Positions 25,978 through 36,185 of a DNA stretch of 64,000 nucleotides are shown here, in pieces. Origin of the DNA: CAVQMB01 sp963713445 (lineage in GTDB: Bacteria > Pseudomonadota > Gammaproteobacteria > Competibacterales > Competibacteraceae); assembly GCA_963713445.1 (NCBI GenBank), contig CAVQMB010000004.1, positions 310,001 through 374,000 of the forward strand. Direction: 5' to 3'. The position numbers and the translations under genes are program-made. The first letter of the stretch is position 1; the number at the start of each line of letters is the position of its first letter. The notes under the pieces were generated by a model, which was not told the origin of the DNA, ran no database searches, and saw only the letters and a program-made list of their open reading frames with translations.

Positions 25978-26958
25978 TCACTGGTCGCGTTGAAGCCAGG
26001 TGCTGAGACTACGCGGCAGGTTAAGGCGTGCCAGGCCTTGGGGCAAAAACATGACGAATGCCACCAGCAGTGCACCGTAGACCATCAGACGGTAATCCCC
26101 CAGCACCCGAAGTTCCTCCAGACCGAACGTCACCAGAAACGCACCGCCCAACGGACCCAGAACTGTGCCAATGCCGCCCACCAGGGTAATGACCAGAATG
26201 GTGATCATGATATGCACGCCAATGGCCGACTCCGGCGTGAGGATCCGCAGATAGTGCGCGTAGAAAGCACCCACCACCCCGGCGATGAAGGCACTGGCGA
26301 CGAAAGCCGCGAGTTTATAGCGCGTCAGACTGACTCCCAGGCTATCGGCTGCGGTTTCCGAGTCGCGGATAGCCTTCAGCGCCAGACCGGTACGACTGTT
26401 CACCAACCAATTCAAGCCGATCATCGCGGCCGCGAGCAGCCCCCATGCAACATAGTAGTAGGCCGTCCGGTCAGCGACCCCGAAATTCACCGGGCCCACG
26501 GCTGGTAGCGTTGGAATGCCAGCCAGCCCCATGGTACCGCGGGTCAGACCGGTCAGATTGGACACCAGGATCTTGACGATTTCGGCGAACGCCAGGGTCA
26601 CGATCGCGACATGGGCAACGGAGCGTATCCGCAGTACCGGCAAGCCGATGATCAGACCTGCGCTGGCCGCAACCGCACCACCCAGCCAGAGTGTCAGCCA
26701 CGGACTCAACCCAAGGCGCATGGCCAGCAGCGCGGAGGCGTAAGCGCCCAGCCCAAAAAACGCCTGATGTCCGAAGGTAAAGATGCCCGCATAGCCGTTG
26801 ATGAGATTCCAGCTCAACGCCAGCAATGCGAAAATCATACTGAGGATGAACAGGTGCAACACATAGGGATTGTGTACCACCAGCGGCACCAGCAACAGCG
26901 TGACCAGCGCGAGCGCAACGCCACCATAACGTTGCGGCGCTCCGACGCCGCCCATCAA
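25978..26958 (-). CDS. livM: Branched-chain amino-acid ABC permease LivM
   Basis: 326 residues with about eight to ten membrane helices. NGYAGIFTFGHQAFFGLGAY and AIRDSETAADSLGV are the family hallmarks. Start overlaps the livH stop by four bases (ATGA). Last gene of the liv operon (K-G-F-H-M on the minus strand). Confidence 0.92.
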   Translation of the reverse strand: MMGGVGAPQRYGGVALALVTLLLVPLVVHNPYVLHLFILSMIFALLALSWNLINGYAGIFTFGHQAFFGLGAYASALLAMRLGLSPWLTLWLGGAVAASAGLIIGLPVLRIRSVAHVAIVTLAFAEIVKILVSNLTGLTRGTMGLAGIPTLPAVGPVNFGVADRTAYYYVAWGLLAAAMIGLNWLVNSRTGLALKAIRDSETAADSLGVSLTRYKLAAFVASAFIAGVVGAFYAHYLRILTPESAIGVHIMITILVITLVGGIGTVLGPLGGAFLVTFGLEELRVLGDYRLMVYGALLVAFVMFLPQGLARLNLPRSLSTWLQRDQ

Positions 26959-27839
26959 TTGCGCTCCTCAATGCCGAGTAGGCCCCAGGGTCGTACCCAG
27001 ATGATTAGGACCAGGAAGGTGAAAGCGATCACGTCGCCCCATTCCGACGACGTATATAGCACGCCCAGACTCTCCACCACACCAAGCAGCACACCTCCTG
27101 CGATGGCGCCGCTGAAGCTGCCGAGCCCGCCCAGGATGACCACCACGAAGCCTTTCAGCAGGGGACTCAGACCCATGAACGGATTCACTGCCGTAATCGG
27201 TGAAAGCATGGCCGCCGCCAGCGCCGCCAGCGCCGCTGACAAGCCGAACGTCAGCGTGTAGACACCCAGTACATTGACGCCGTACAACTGGGCGGCGTCA
27301 GCATCCTGTGCCGTCGCACGCAGCGCCAGACCAAAGCGGGTATGCCTGAGAACGAACCACATGAGTGCAACGGAACCGACCGATACCGCCAGGATCAGCA
27401 GCCGCTGATAGGCAATGCGGATGCCGAAGAACGTGACTACGCCGTTGACGAAATAAGGCACATTCTGGAAGTTTGGCCCCCAGATGTGCAGCGCCAGGTT
27501 CTGCAAAAAAATGGAGATACCCAGCGTCGCGATGATGGTGGTGAGCTGCCACACCGGACTCGACAGCAGATGATGGATGATGGTGCGCTCGATCACCATG
27601 CCGATCACGAAGACTAGCACCACCGCCACGCAGGTGGCGATCAGAGGATCGAACCCGAGTACTGCGTAGACGTAATAAACCAGGTATCCGCCCAGCATGA
27701 AAAACTCGCCATGGGCGAAATTGAGCATTTTCATGGTGCCCCAGATGAGCGTGAGACCACTCGCAAACAGGGCATACATCGATCCCACGATAATACCGTT
27801 GATGATCTGGGCAATCACCAGCTGAATCGGCATATCCAC
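26955..27839 (-). CDS. livH: Branched-chain amino-acid ABC permease LivH
   Basis: 294 residues with about eight membrane helices. GLTLIWGTMKMLNFAHGEFF near 30-50 and RATAQDADAAQLYGV are diagnostic for the LivH subunit. It forms the transmembrane heterodimer with LivM. Two bases separate it from livF. Confidence 0.92.
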   Translation of the reverse strand: MDMPIQLVIAQIINGIIVGSMYALFASGLTLIWGTMKMLNFAHGEFFMLGGYLVYYVYAVLGFDPLIATCVAVVLVFVIGMVIERTIIHHLLSSPVWQLTTIIATLGISIFLQNLALHIWGPNFQNVPYFVNGVVTFFGIRIAYQRLLILAVSVGSVALMWFVLRHTRFGLALRATAQDADAAQLYGVNVLGVYTLTFGLSAALAALAAAMLSPITAVNPFMGLSPLLKGFVVVILGGLGSFSGAIAGGVLLGVVESLGVLYTSSEWGDVIAFTFLVLIIWVRPWGLLGIEERN

Positions 27840-27841
27840 GC

Positions 27842-28552
27842 TTATACTCCCAAGTAGGCTCGCCGTACGGCCTCGTCCTGCATGAACGCCGCGGTCGGTC
27901 CGGTTCTCACCACGCTGCCGTTCTCCAGCAAATAGGCGCGCTGTGCCACGTCAAGTGCAAGCTGCGCGTTCTGCTCGACTACCAGTACCGCAACCCCGTC
28001 CCAGTTGATCCGCTGAATGATGGCGAACAGCTGCTCCACGATTTTGGGGGCCAGTCCCAGCGAGGGTTCATCCAGCATCAGCAGGCGCGGCCTGCTCATC
28101 AATGCCCGGGCCATCGCGAGCATCTGGCGCTCGCCTCCCGACAAAGTCCCGGCGTATTGATTCATACGCTCCTGCAATCGCGGGAACAGCTCGCTCATGG
28201 TCTGGAGCCGCGTCCAGCGCTCGCGCCATACCCCACTGCCATAAGCCCCCATCAACAGATTCTCGCGCACCGACATCTGGGGAAACAGACGGCGTCCTTC
28301 GGGCACATGGGCTATACCCCGCGAGATCAAGGTATGGGCCGGCGCCCGATCGATCGCCGCGCCGTCGAACAGGATCTGTCCCGCCTGCGGTCGCAACAAG
28401 CCGGAAATGGTATACAGCATAGTGGTCTTACCGGCACCATTGGCACCGATCACCGCCACCACCTCGCCGGCGTCGACCGCCAGGGTCAGGTCGTGCAGTG
28501 CCCGCGCCTCACCGTAATAGACGGCGACGGCGTCAACCTGCAGCAGCGCCAC
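27842..28552 (-). CDS. livF: Branched-chain amino-acid ABC ATPase LivF
   Basis: 236 residues. Walker A GANGAGKTT, signature LSGGERQ, Walker B RLLMLDEPSLGL. The GTG at 28552 is chosen since GGAGGG lies eight bases before it and the protein then begins at the usual place; the longer frame to 28651 is coding sequence of livG. Overlaps the livG end by 20 bases. Confidence 0.91.
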   Translation of the reverse strand: MALLQVDAVAVYYGEARALHDLTLAVDAGEVVAVIGANGAGKTTMLYTISGLLRPQAGQILFDGAAIDRAPAHTLISRGIAHVPEGRRLFPQMSVRENLLMGAYGSGVWRERWTRLQTMSELFPRLQERMNQYAGTLSGGERQMLAMARALMSRPRLLMLDEPSLGLAPKIVEQLFAIIQRINWDGVAVLVVEQNAQLALDVAQRAYLLENGSVVRTGPTAAFMQDEAVRRAYLGV

Positions 28553-29282
28553 TGAGCGACCCTCCGAGATAGGCTTCGACGACGTCCGGATTGGCTGCCA
28601 CCGCCTGGGGAGATCCATCGGCGATAAGGCCGCCCTGGTGCAGCACAACAATACGGTCGGCCACGTTCATGACCGCACGCATAACGTGCTCCACGAATAT
28701 CACCGCCAGACGCGCACCACCCAGCTCTCGGATAATCGAGGTCACGTCATCCACTTCCTCCGGCGTGAGTCCCCCCATGACCTCGTCCAGCAGGATCACC
28801 CGCGGCTCCGTGGCCAGTGCGCGCGCGAGCTCGAGCTTCTTGCGCGCGCCCAGCGGCAAAGCACTGGCGGGCGCTTTGGCCCAGCGGGTCAAGCCAACCT
28901 GCTCCAGCCATTGCTGTGCCGTATCGCCGCCACCGGCACGGTGGCCGCCACGCCCGAACTCCAGCGCAACCGCCACGTTCTCCAGCACGCTCAGATTGAC
29001 GAACGGCTGGGGAATCTGGAAGGTTCGCGCCACCCCGAGCCGACAGCGGGCATACGGCTTGAGTGGTGTGATGTCGCGCTGATCCAGATAGACCCGGCCA
29101 CCGGAAGGCGCCAGCGCGCCCGCAATAATGTTAAACAGCGTGGTCTTGCCCGCGCCATTGGGCCCGATCAGCCCCAGAATCTCCCCAGCGTAAGCTCCCA
29201 GGGACACCTGATCGAGCACGCTGAGGCCGCCGAAGGCCTTGGACAGACCCTCGACGGTCAGAACAGCCGATGGATCGGGCAA
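28533..29282 (-). CDS. livG: Branched-chain amino-acid ABC ATPase LivG
   Basis: 249 residues. Walker A GPNGAGKTT, LivG-specific FQIPQPF region, Walker B VILLDEVMGGL. The signature is atypical: the usual LSGG reads LPLGARKKLELARAL, a known variant in this subunit family. Follows the binding-protein gene by three bases. Confidence 0.9.
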   Translation of the reverse strand: MPDPSAVLTVEGLSKAFGGLSVLDQVSLGAYAGEILGLIGPNGAGKTTLFNIIAGALAPSGGRVYLDQRDITPLKPYARCRLGVARTFQIPQPFVNLSVLENVAVALEFGRGGHRAGGGDTAQQWLEQVGLTRWAKAPASALPLGARKKLELARALATEPRVILLDEVMGGLTPEEVDDVTSIIRELGGARLAVIFVEHVMRAVMNVADRIVVLHQGGLIADGSPQAVAANPDVVEAYLGGSLSGAAAG

Positions 29283-29285
29283 GGC

Positions 29286-30539
29286 CTATTTCATCCACGG
29301 CTGGACGCGGTACTTGCCGGTGGCCACTGCCTCAGGCCAGATGATGACGTTGTTGCCGTTCTGGATCTGGGAGGTAGGGATTGGAATGTACTCCGCACCA
29401 TACTTGGAAGTATGGGTCTTCTGATTGAACACATAGCGGCCCAGCACGCCCTTGTAATCGGTTTTGCCGAGGGCGGCGGCAACCGCGGCATGCTTGGTCG
29501 TACCTGCCTGCTGGAACGTGTTCAAGACGATATTCATGCAATCATAACCGTAGCCGTGGTCCGAGGTTGCTGCGGTTCCAAAATGCTTCTGCACCTTCTC
29601 ATCCAGCGACTTGTCAGCGGAGCGCTGTGCCGGATCGAACAGCAGCGGCGCCCACATCAGCCCTTCGGCGTTGCTGCCGGCACCCTTTAGGAAACCAGGG
29701 CGGGTCGGATAGTAAATGGCGAACTGGGACGCCTTCATGCCCTGTTCGTTGAACTGACGCGACAGCGCTACGCCCGAATCAACCGAGGTGAACACCGAAA
29801 CCAGCACGGCCGGGTTCTGATAACTCAACTTGGTGAGGATCGAGTTGAAATTGGTATTACCCAGCGGCACTGTCTCGTTGGCGATGACCTTCCAACCGGC
29901 ATGCTTGAATAACCCGGCGGCCAGCCCCGCGATCGAGCGGCCGTAGTCGGTATCCTCGACGACAAAGGCCACCCGCTTATGGGCCGGTTTGAAATCACCC
30001 TTTTTGATCAGCCAGTTATAGGTATCAAAAATGGTGGCCGCATAGCCATCACTGCTGAAATCGGCCTTCCAGAAGTATTTGTATTTGGATGGGTTCTTCG
30101 CGACCTTCTGAGAGATCACTGAACTCACCGGCTCGCAGCTCATCATGGGCATCTTGTACTGATCCGCCAGGTCCATCTCAGCGACGGTCACCGAACTCGC
30201 AAAGGCATCGCCGATGATGAAGTTGACCTGATTGTCCGTGATGAGCTTCTGCGCGGCACTTACCCCTTGGGCCGGATTGTCCTGGGTGTCTTCAAACAGC
30301 AGCTTTACCTGCTCCTTGTGGCCGTCAACATCCACACCGCCTTTTGCATTCCATTCGGCAGCCGCAATCTCCATGCCTTGCTTCAACGCCAGCCCCGATT
30401 GTGCCGCCGGACCGGAGAACGGACCCGTGACACCAACCTTGACAGTGCCAGCCGCCCAGCTCGCGGAGGCCATCCCCAGTCCTACAGCCAACATCCCGCC
30501 GGCGGCCCAATGCATCCAATGAGTTGCCTGCTTTGCCAT
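29286..30539 (-). CDS. livK: Branched-chain-type periplasmic binding protein
   Basis: 417 residues, type-1 periplasmic binding fold. Signal peptide to about residue 29 (ASASWAAG), then VKVGVTGPFSGPAAQSG and NFIIGDAFASSV typical of the family. ATG 30539 (MAKQATHW) is chosen because the signal peptide starts there. Ligand unknown: liv-type systems also take up aromatic acids, amides and urea. A TauD-type dioxygenase is divergent from it. Confidence 0.9.
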   Translation of the reverse strand: MAKQATHWMHWAAGGMLAVGLGMASASWAAGTVKVGVTGPFSGPAAQSGLALKQGMEIAAAEWNAKGGVDVDGHKEQVKLLFEDTQDNPAQGVSAAQKLITDNQVNFIIGDAFASSVTVAEMDLADQYKMPMMSCEPVSSVISQKVAKNPSKYKYFWKADFSSDGYAATIFDTYNWLIKKGDFKPAHKRVAFVVEDTDYGRSIAGLAAGLFKHAGWKVIANETVPLGNTNFNSILTKLSYQNPAVLVSVFTSVDSGVALSRQFNEQGMKASQFAIYYPTRPGFLKGAGSNAEGLMWAPLLFDPAQRSADKSLDEKVQKHFGTAATSDHGYGYDCMNIVLNTFQQAGTTKHAAVAAALGKTDYKGVLGRYVFNQKTHTSKYGAEYIPIPTSQIQNGNNVIIWPEAVATGKYRVQPWMK

Positions 30540-30877
30540 TTGCTCGATACCCCTCTTGTTGCAGAAATGAATCTGCCGGCGTTGAAACCGGCATGGCACG
30601 CCGGTGAGGGTGCCGATTAAAGAAACGCGACGATGCAATCGGCCGCCGCCATTCAGTCACATGCAGACTTTAAGCAAAGCACATGCCATGGTTCTGCAAA
30701 AGCGGCTGACAACATAGCTTACGGCGTCATATGCGCTTCGATCACCTTTTTTATTTCTACCAGCGCACCAGCCGCATCTCAAGTAGACATTGCGTCTGCC
30801 TGCTTCCGGCCCAACATCTTACGCCACTCAAGGCAGGACGAGATCCAGGCATCCGATCCCTGCTATGCTTTCTCCTC
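30540..30877. other. Divergent intergenic region, 338 bases
   Basis: No supportable gene. It separates the liv operon from the TauD-type gene and holds both promoters. An A/T-rich stretch near 30715-30770 is the likeliest promoter zone; no clear operator is visible. Confidence 0.55.
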
Positions 30878-31729
30878 ATGAACATTGAGCCCGTCACTAC
30901 CCACTGCGGCGCCCGGATCAAGGGCATCGATCTGGCCAACCGCATCAGCGCGGACCTCGCGGAGGCGCTGCGCCTGGCACTGTATCGCCACCAGGTGTTA
31001 TTCCTGCCCGGCCAAAGGCTGGACCTCGCCCGGCAGAAAGCGGTAACCGGCTTGTTCGGGCAGCTCATGCAATTGCCTTACGTGGTGCCGATCGATGGGG
31101 ATCCGGAAGTGATCGCGGTCAGAAAAGCGGCCAGCGAGGTGAAGGTGGGGGTGTTCGGCGGCGACTGGCATTCAGACTTCTCGTTTATGCACGTCCCGCC
31201 CGCCGGTTCGGTACTGAACGCCGTCACCATTCCTCCGGTCGGTGGCGATACGCTCTGGTCCAACCAGATTGCCGCGTTTGAAGCGCTGGACGACCAGATG
31301 AAGGCGCTGCTCGAAGGACGCGGCGTGATCCATGTCGGCGCGCCCTACGGCGCCAACCATGCTCCCGCGGCTGCGACCCGGGCCGCGGCCTCGGTACGGA
31401 TGACCCGCGGCGATCCCGCAGCGGACCGGGAATGCATCCATCCGGCCGTGCGCCGCCATCCGGTCTCCGGGTCGCGGGCACTGTTCCTGAATCCCATCTA
31501 CACCACGCGCCTGGAAGGCATGAGCGAGGCGGAGAGCGCACCGATCCTGGCGCGCCTCTATCACCACGCCACCCGGCCGGAGTTCTGCTGCCGCCATCGG
31601 TGGCGGCCTGGCGAACTGGTCATTTGGGATAACCGCACGACGCTACATTACGCCGTCAATGACTACGATGGCTACGACCGACTGCTTTACCGCACCGCTT
31701 TCAGTGACGGGCTGGCACCGGTAGCCTGA
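30878..31729 (+). CDS. TauD/TfdA-type 2-oxoglutarate dioxygenase
   Basis: 283 residues, Fe(II)/2-oxoglutarate-dependent. Iron ligands HSD (WHSDFSF near 106-112) and a distal His in TTLHYAVNDYDG, and the 2-oxoglutarate Arg in YRTAF near the end. The family hydroxylates taurine, chlorophenoxy acids, sulfate esters and similar small molecules. ATG 30878 begins the domain (MNIEPVTTHCG); earlier frame starts add unrelated residues. Its position beside the liv importer suggests an imported amino-acid-like or aromatic substrate. Confidence 0.87.
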   Translation: MNIEPVTTHCGARIKGIDLANRISADLAEALRLALYRHQVLFLPGQRLDLARQKAVTGLFGQLMQLPYVVPIDGDPEVIAVRKAASEVKVGVFGGDWHSDFSFMHVPPAGSVLNAVTIPPVGGDTLWSNQIAAFEALDDQMKALLEGRGVIHVGAPYGANHAPAAATRAAASVRMTRGDPAADRECIHPAVRRHPVSGSRALFLNPIYTTRLEGMSEAESAPILARLYHHATRPEFCCRHRWRPGELVIWDNRTTLHYAVNDYDGYDRLLYRTAFSDGLAPVA

Positions 31730-31903
31730 AATCACTGGTGCCATCAGCAAAATTCGTGCCCCCTGGCGCCGACCAGGGGCTTGCAAAAACATCCGGTAGA
31801 GCGGCACGTTAGAGAACGGTGCCAGCGATCATACGACGTTTCCATAGCAACCTTCTGCTGGCCGGTAGTGGTCAGCGTCAGCACTACACGGGGAGAGAGT
31901 CTG

Positions 31904-32668
31904 ATGCAACGATTCGATTTGACGGGGCGTGTCGCACTGGTGACGGGCGGCAACGGCGGGATCGGTCTCGGTATGGCACAGGGCCTGGGTGAAGCCGGCG
32001 CGGCAGTGGCCATCGCCGGCCGCAATGCCGCGAAGGGTGAACAAGCCCGCGCAGAACTTGAATCACTCGGAGTCCGGGCGCTTTTCGTGTCCGTCGATGT
32101 CGCCGACGAAGCGTCGTCCCGGGCGATGGTCACGACGACGATCGAACAACTGGGCCGGCTCGACATACTGGTCAACAATGCGGGAATCAATCATCGCAAG
32201 CGCCCCGAAGAATATACGCTGGCCGAATGGCGCACCGTGCTGGACACCAACCTCACCAGCGCCTTCATCTGCTCGCAGGCCGCCTATCCTCATCTGCAGG
32301 CGGCCGGCGGCGGCAAGGTCATCAACATCGGGTCCATGATGTCAATCTTCGGTGCCGGCTACGCTGCGCCCTATGCCGCCAGCAAGGGGGGCATCGTCCA
32401 ACTGACGCGTGCGCTTGCCGCCGCCTGGGCGGCCGACAACATCCAGGTCAACGCGATACTGCCGGGCTGGATCGACACTGAACTCACCCGCATCGGCCGA
32501 CATCAGGTCGACGGCCTGCATGAACGGGTCCTCGGGCGCACGCCGGCGGGACGCTGGGGCGAACCGGAGGATCTGGCCGGTATCGCGGTGTTCCTCGGTT
32601 CGGCGGCGTCCAATTTTATCACCGGTACGGCCATACCAGTGGACGGGGGTTTTTCCGTGCAGGGCTAG
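31904..32668 (+). CDS. Short-chain dehydrogenase/reductase
   Basis: 254 residues, classical SDR. Cofactor motif TGGNGGIG (14-21), NNAG near 92, catalytic Ser in IGSMMS and YAASK. Closest in appearance to gluconate or glucose dehydrogenase-type members, but the substrate is open. ATG 31904 follows GGGAGAGA; the frame from 31781 is too long. Probably co-transcribed with the upstream dioxygenase, 174 bases away. Confidence 0.9.
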   Translation: MQRFDLTGRVALVTGGNGGIGLGMAQGLGEAGAAVAIAGRNAAKGEQARAELESLGVRALFVSVDVADEASSRAMVTTTIEQLGRLDILVNNAGINHRKRPEEYTLAEWRTVLDTNLTSAFICSQAAYPHLQAAGGGKVINIGSMMSIFGAGYAAPYAASKGGIVQLTRALAAAWAADNIQVNAILPGWIDTELTRIGRHQVDGLHERVLGRTPAGRWGEPEDLAGIAVFLGSAASNFITGTAIPVDGGFSVQG

Positions 32669-32741
32669 TGCCGACACGGCGGCGCCGCCGGCGCACTCGC
32701 CTAGCGCTGCGCATGTCGTCCACCGGCGTTGAAGCGGGTCC

Positions 32742-34773
32742 CTAGGGTTGCTCGCGCCTGGCGCCGGCACCGAGCAGAAAACAGTGTGCACTGTGGGTCG
32801 CGCTCAGACGGGTCTCGCCCGGATAGTGCGCCCGGCACTGTGCCGTGGCGTGCGGACAGCGGGGATGGAAATGGCAGCCGCGCGGCGGAGCCGCCGGTGA
32901 AGGCAGATCCCCCTGCGGTGTGACCGCGTCGCGCCGGGGCGAGCCAATGCGCGGCACCGCTGCCAGGAGCGCCTGAGTGTAGGGATGACTCGGCCGGGTC
33001 AGCACCTCTTCCACGTTGCCTCGCTCCACGATCCGCCCCAGGTACATCACCGCAACCTCATGCGCCATGTAGGCCACCACCGACATGTTATGGGTGATGA
33101 ACAGGTAAGCCAGACCCAGTTCACCCTGCAACTGCTGCATGAGATTGAGCAGCTGCGCCTGAACCGAGACGTCTAAAGCACTGGTGGGCTCATCACAGAT
33201 CAGCAGCCCGGGTTCGACGGCCAGGGCCCTGGCAAAGCCGATACGCTGGCGCTGGCCGCCCGAGAACTCGTGAGGATAACGCTCCACCGCGGCCGCATCC
33301 AGACCGACCTGTTCCAGCAGCGCCGCGGTCTTCGCCCGCCGCTGCTGTTCCGAGCCGCCCAGCCGCTGCGCCAGCATCCCTTCCTCGATAATATCGCCGA
33401 CCAGCATACGCGGATCCATCGAGGAGTGCGGATCCTGAAACACCATTTGCATGGCGCGCCGGCGGATCTTGAGCTTAGCGCCTGACAAGCCGGTCAAATC
33501 ATCGTCGTTCAGCCTGACCCGGCCACCAGTGGGCTTGATGAGCTGCAGGATGGCCTTGCCCGCCGTGGTCTTGCCGCAGCCGGACTCACCGACCAGCGCC
33601 AGGGTGCGGCCGCGCGCCAGGGTCAGCGACACCCCATCCACGGCGTACACATAGCCGACAGTCCGTTTGAACAAGCCCCTGTGGATTGGGAAATGCACCT
33701 GCAGGTCGGTGACGCTGAGCAACGCCCCGGCGGCGGCGGCCGGTCGCCCCGGTGCCGGGGTCGCGGGCAGCGGCGGGATCCGACGGGTTTCGGACGGTGG
33801 GGTTTCGGCGGCGTATAAATGGCAGCGTACCCCGGCGCCCTCCGGCTGGGGCTGCCAGGCTGGAACCTCGTCGATGCAGCGCGACCAGGCCCGGTCACAG
33901 CGGTTGGCAAAACGGCAGCCATGGAAACGCTGGGTCAGTGGTGGCACCCGGCCCGGGATCAGCGTCAGCTGCCGGGTCCGTTTGGCCATATCCGGCAGCG
34001 ACTCGAACAGCTTGCGGGTATAGGGATGCCGGGGATTGCGGAACAGTGCATCCCGCGGCGCCTCTTCGATGATCTCGCCGGCATACATCACCGCCACCCG
34101 ATCGGCGACCTGGGCCACCACGCCCAGGTCGTGGGTGATCAGCAGCAACGCCATGCCACGCTCACGCTGGATGGCACCAGCAAATCCAGAATCTGGGCCT
34201 GAATAGTAACATCCACCGCCGTGGTGGGTTCGTCGGCAATGAGAATATCGGGGTTGCCAGCCAGCGCGATGGCGATCATCACCCGCTGCTTGAGGCCCCC
34301 CGAAAGCTGGTGTGGATATTGGCCGGCGCAGCGGCCGGGATCGGGTATACCGACCTCCTGCAGCAATTCGACACTGCGCTGCCGGGCAACCCGGAAACCC
34401 ACCTCCGCACTGGCCCGCAGCGCCTCGCCGACCTGCTGGCCAACCGTGAGCACCGGATTGAGCGAGGTCATGGGTTCCTGGAAGATCATAGCCACGCGGC
34501 GCCCGCGCACCCGGCGCATTGCGCGCCTCGGGCAGACTCAGCAGATCCGTGCCGGCCAACTCCACCCGGCCGGCGACGATGCGCCCGGCTGGCTCGGGTA
34601 CCAGCCGCATCAGCGACAGCGCGGTCATCGACTTGCCGCAGCCCGATTCGCCCAGCAACGCCAGCGTCTGGCCGGCGGTGAGCCTGAGATCCACGCCATC
34701 CACCGCCCGCACCACGCCCGTCCGGCACGCTCAGCTCTGTGGTCAGGCCGGCCACTTCCAGCAATGCAGTCAT
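32742..34773 (-). pseudogene. Peptide ABC double ATPase (OppD-OppF fusion), frame-broken
   Basis: A fusion of two ATPase halves in one gene, as in YejF/GsiA-type proteins. The C-terminal OppF half (32742 to about 33720) is intact: GESGCGKTT, FSGGQRQR, LICDEPTSALD and the C-terminal zinc-like Cys cluster. The N-terminal OppD half changes frame near 34720, 34520 and 34160, yet all its motifs appear: GESGCGKS, LSGGLKQR, ILIADEPTTAVD. Near 34520 an extra A and near 34160 a missing G would each repair the frame. ATG 34773 is the likely start. Energises the dppB/dppC/oppA importer. Confidence 0.8.
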
Positions 34774-36185
34774 CGCCGCCACCTCGCCGCGCAGGCGCGG
34801 ATCGAAGGCATCGCGCACCGCGTCGGCAAACAGGTTGGCGGACAGCACCAGCACCGAGCATGAAGAGGAACGCCGCCAGCGAGCGGCCACCACACCATGG
34901 GCTCGCGCCCCATTTCGAGGCGCGGCGCGTTGATCATGTTGCCGAAGCTGTTCATGGTCGGGTCGACGCCGACACCGATGTAGGACAGCACCGCCTCCGC
35001 CAGCACCAGTCCGGAGAAATCCAGCACCACTGGAATCAGCACGATGTGCATCACATTGGGCAGGATATGGCGGGTCATGATGCGCAGCCGGCTACACGCC
35101 GAAGGCCCGACGCCGCCTGCACGTATTCGAGTTCGCGCAGCTTGAGCGCCTCGCCGCGCAGCAGGCGGCACAGCCCGGTCCAGCTGGTGATGCCGAGGAT
35201 GAGGCACAGCCACAGCAGGCGAAAATCGGCGCGCTGCGCCGAGGTGGGGAACATGTTCGGGATGGGCTCTCGACGTACACCTGCAGCATCAGCACCGCAG
35301 CGGCGATCAGCAGCACGCCCGGAATCGAATTCAGGGTGGTGTAGATATACTGGATCGGCGTCGTCCACCCGGCCGCGAAAATAGCCCGCCATGACTCCGA
35401 GCAGCAATCGCAAACGGCAGCATCACCAGGGTGGTCAGCGTGCCGATCACCAGCCCGGTGCGAATACTCTTGACCGCTTCGTAGAAGACATCCTCGCCGA
35501 CCTTGTCGGTACCCAGGATATGGTAGTGCGGCGCCAGGTTGGCACAGGCCCCTACCAGCAAAAATACCGCGCCGGCGGTGATCAGGCCCGCCCGCCAGGG
35601 CAGCCGGGTGCGGCCGCGGAGGACGCGCACCGCAGCGCTGCGCCACGACCACCGGTAGCGCCGCGCCAGAGCGGCGACCAGCGCCAGGACCAGCAGCGCC
35701 ACGCCCCCCAGCCCTTCCAGGACGCCGACACCCGCAAGACCCAGCACGTTGGCCAGCTCCTGCCCGGGATGGGTCAAGTCTCTGCCGCCCCATTTCAGGC
35801 GCGGATAAATTCGCCGCTCCGTACCATCCGGTCCCGTCACCGTCTCCTCGACGAACAACCGGGTGGCAAATGGTGCGGAATAGGTCTTTTCGCTGTGGTT
35901 GCGCACCGGAGCGATGAGCCAGTCCAATACGCTGATCACCTGCGGGGCGTAGCGCGCCTGGCCTTGCGGGCCGTGCCCGATCACCGGGCGGAAATGAATC
36001 GAGTCGAGTACACCGATGATCAGGTAGGCCAGCAGTATGACCGCCGATATCATGCCCGCGCGCCGCCGCAGGACCCGAAGCCAGGGCTCACGCAGATAAC
36101 GCTTGCGGCGCGCATAGAGAATGAAGCCGGCCACCGCTGCCAGCAGCAGATACAGCAGGACGTCGGTGGCGAGAAAAACGGGCAT
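34770..36185 (-). pseudogene. Peptide ABC permease DppC-like, several frame breaks
   Basis: The first 210 codons (36185 to about 35420) are intact and include an unusual periplasmic insert of about 130 residues after the first helices, as in the longer YejE-type permeases. Downstream, the family sequence continues in alternating frames: GVMAGYFRGRVDD, TLNSIPGVLLIAAAV, LWLCLILGITSWTGLCRLLRGE, RHILPNVMHIVLIPVVLDFSG, then LFADAVRDAFDPRLR. At least four breaks occur near 35400, 35265, 35100 and 34880. Stop overlaps the start of the double ATPase. Confidence 0.8.

Noticed and set aside
32670..32700. GC-only palindrome between SDR and peptide ATPase genes
   Set aside because: ggcggcgccgcc repeats arise easily at this base composition and no T-run follows; not called as a terminator.
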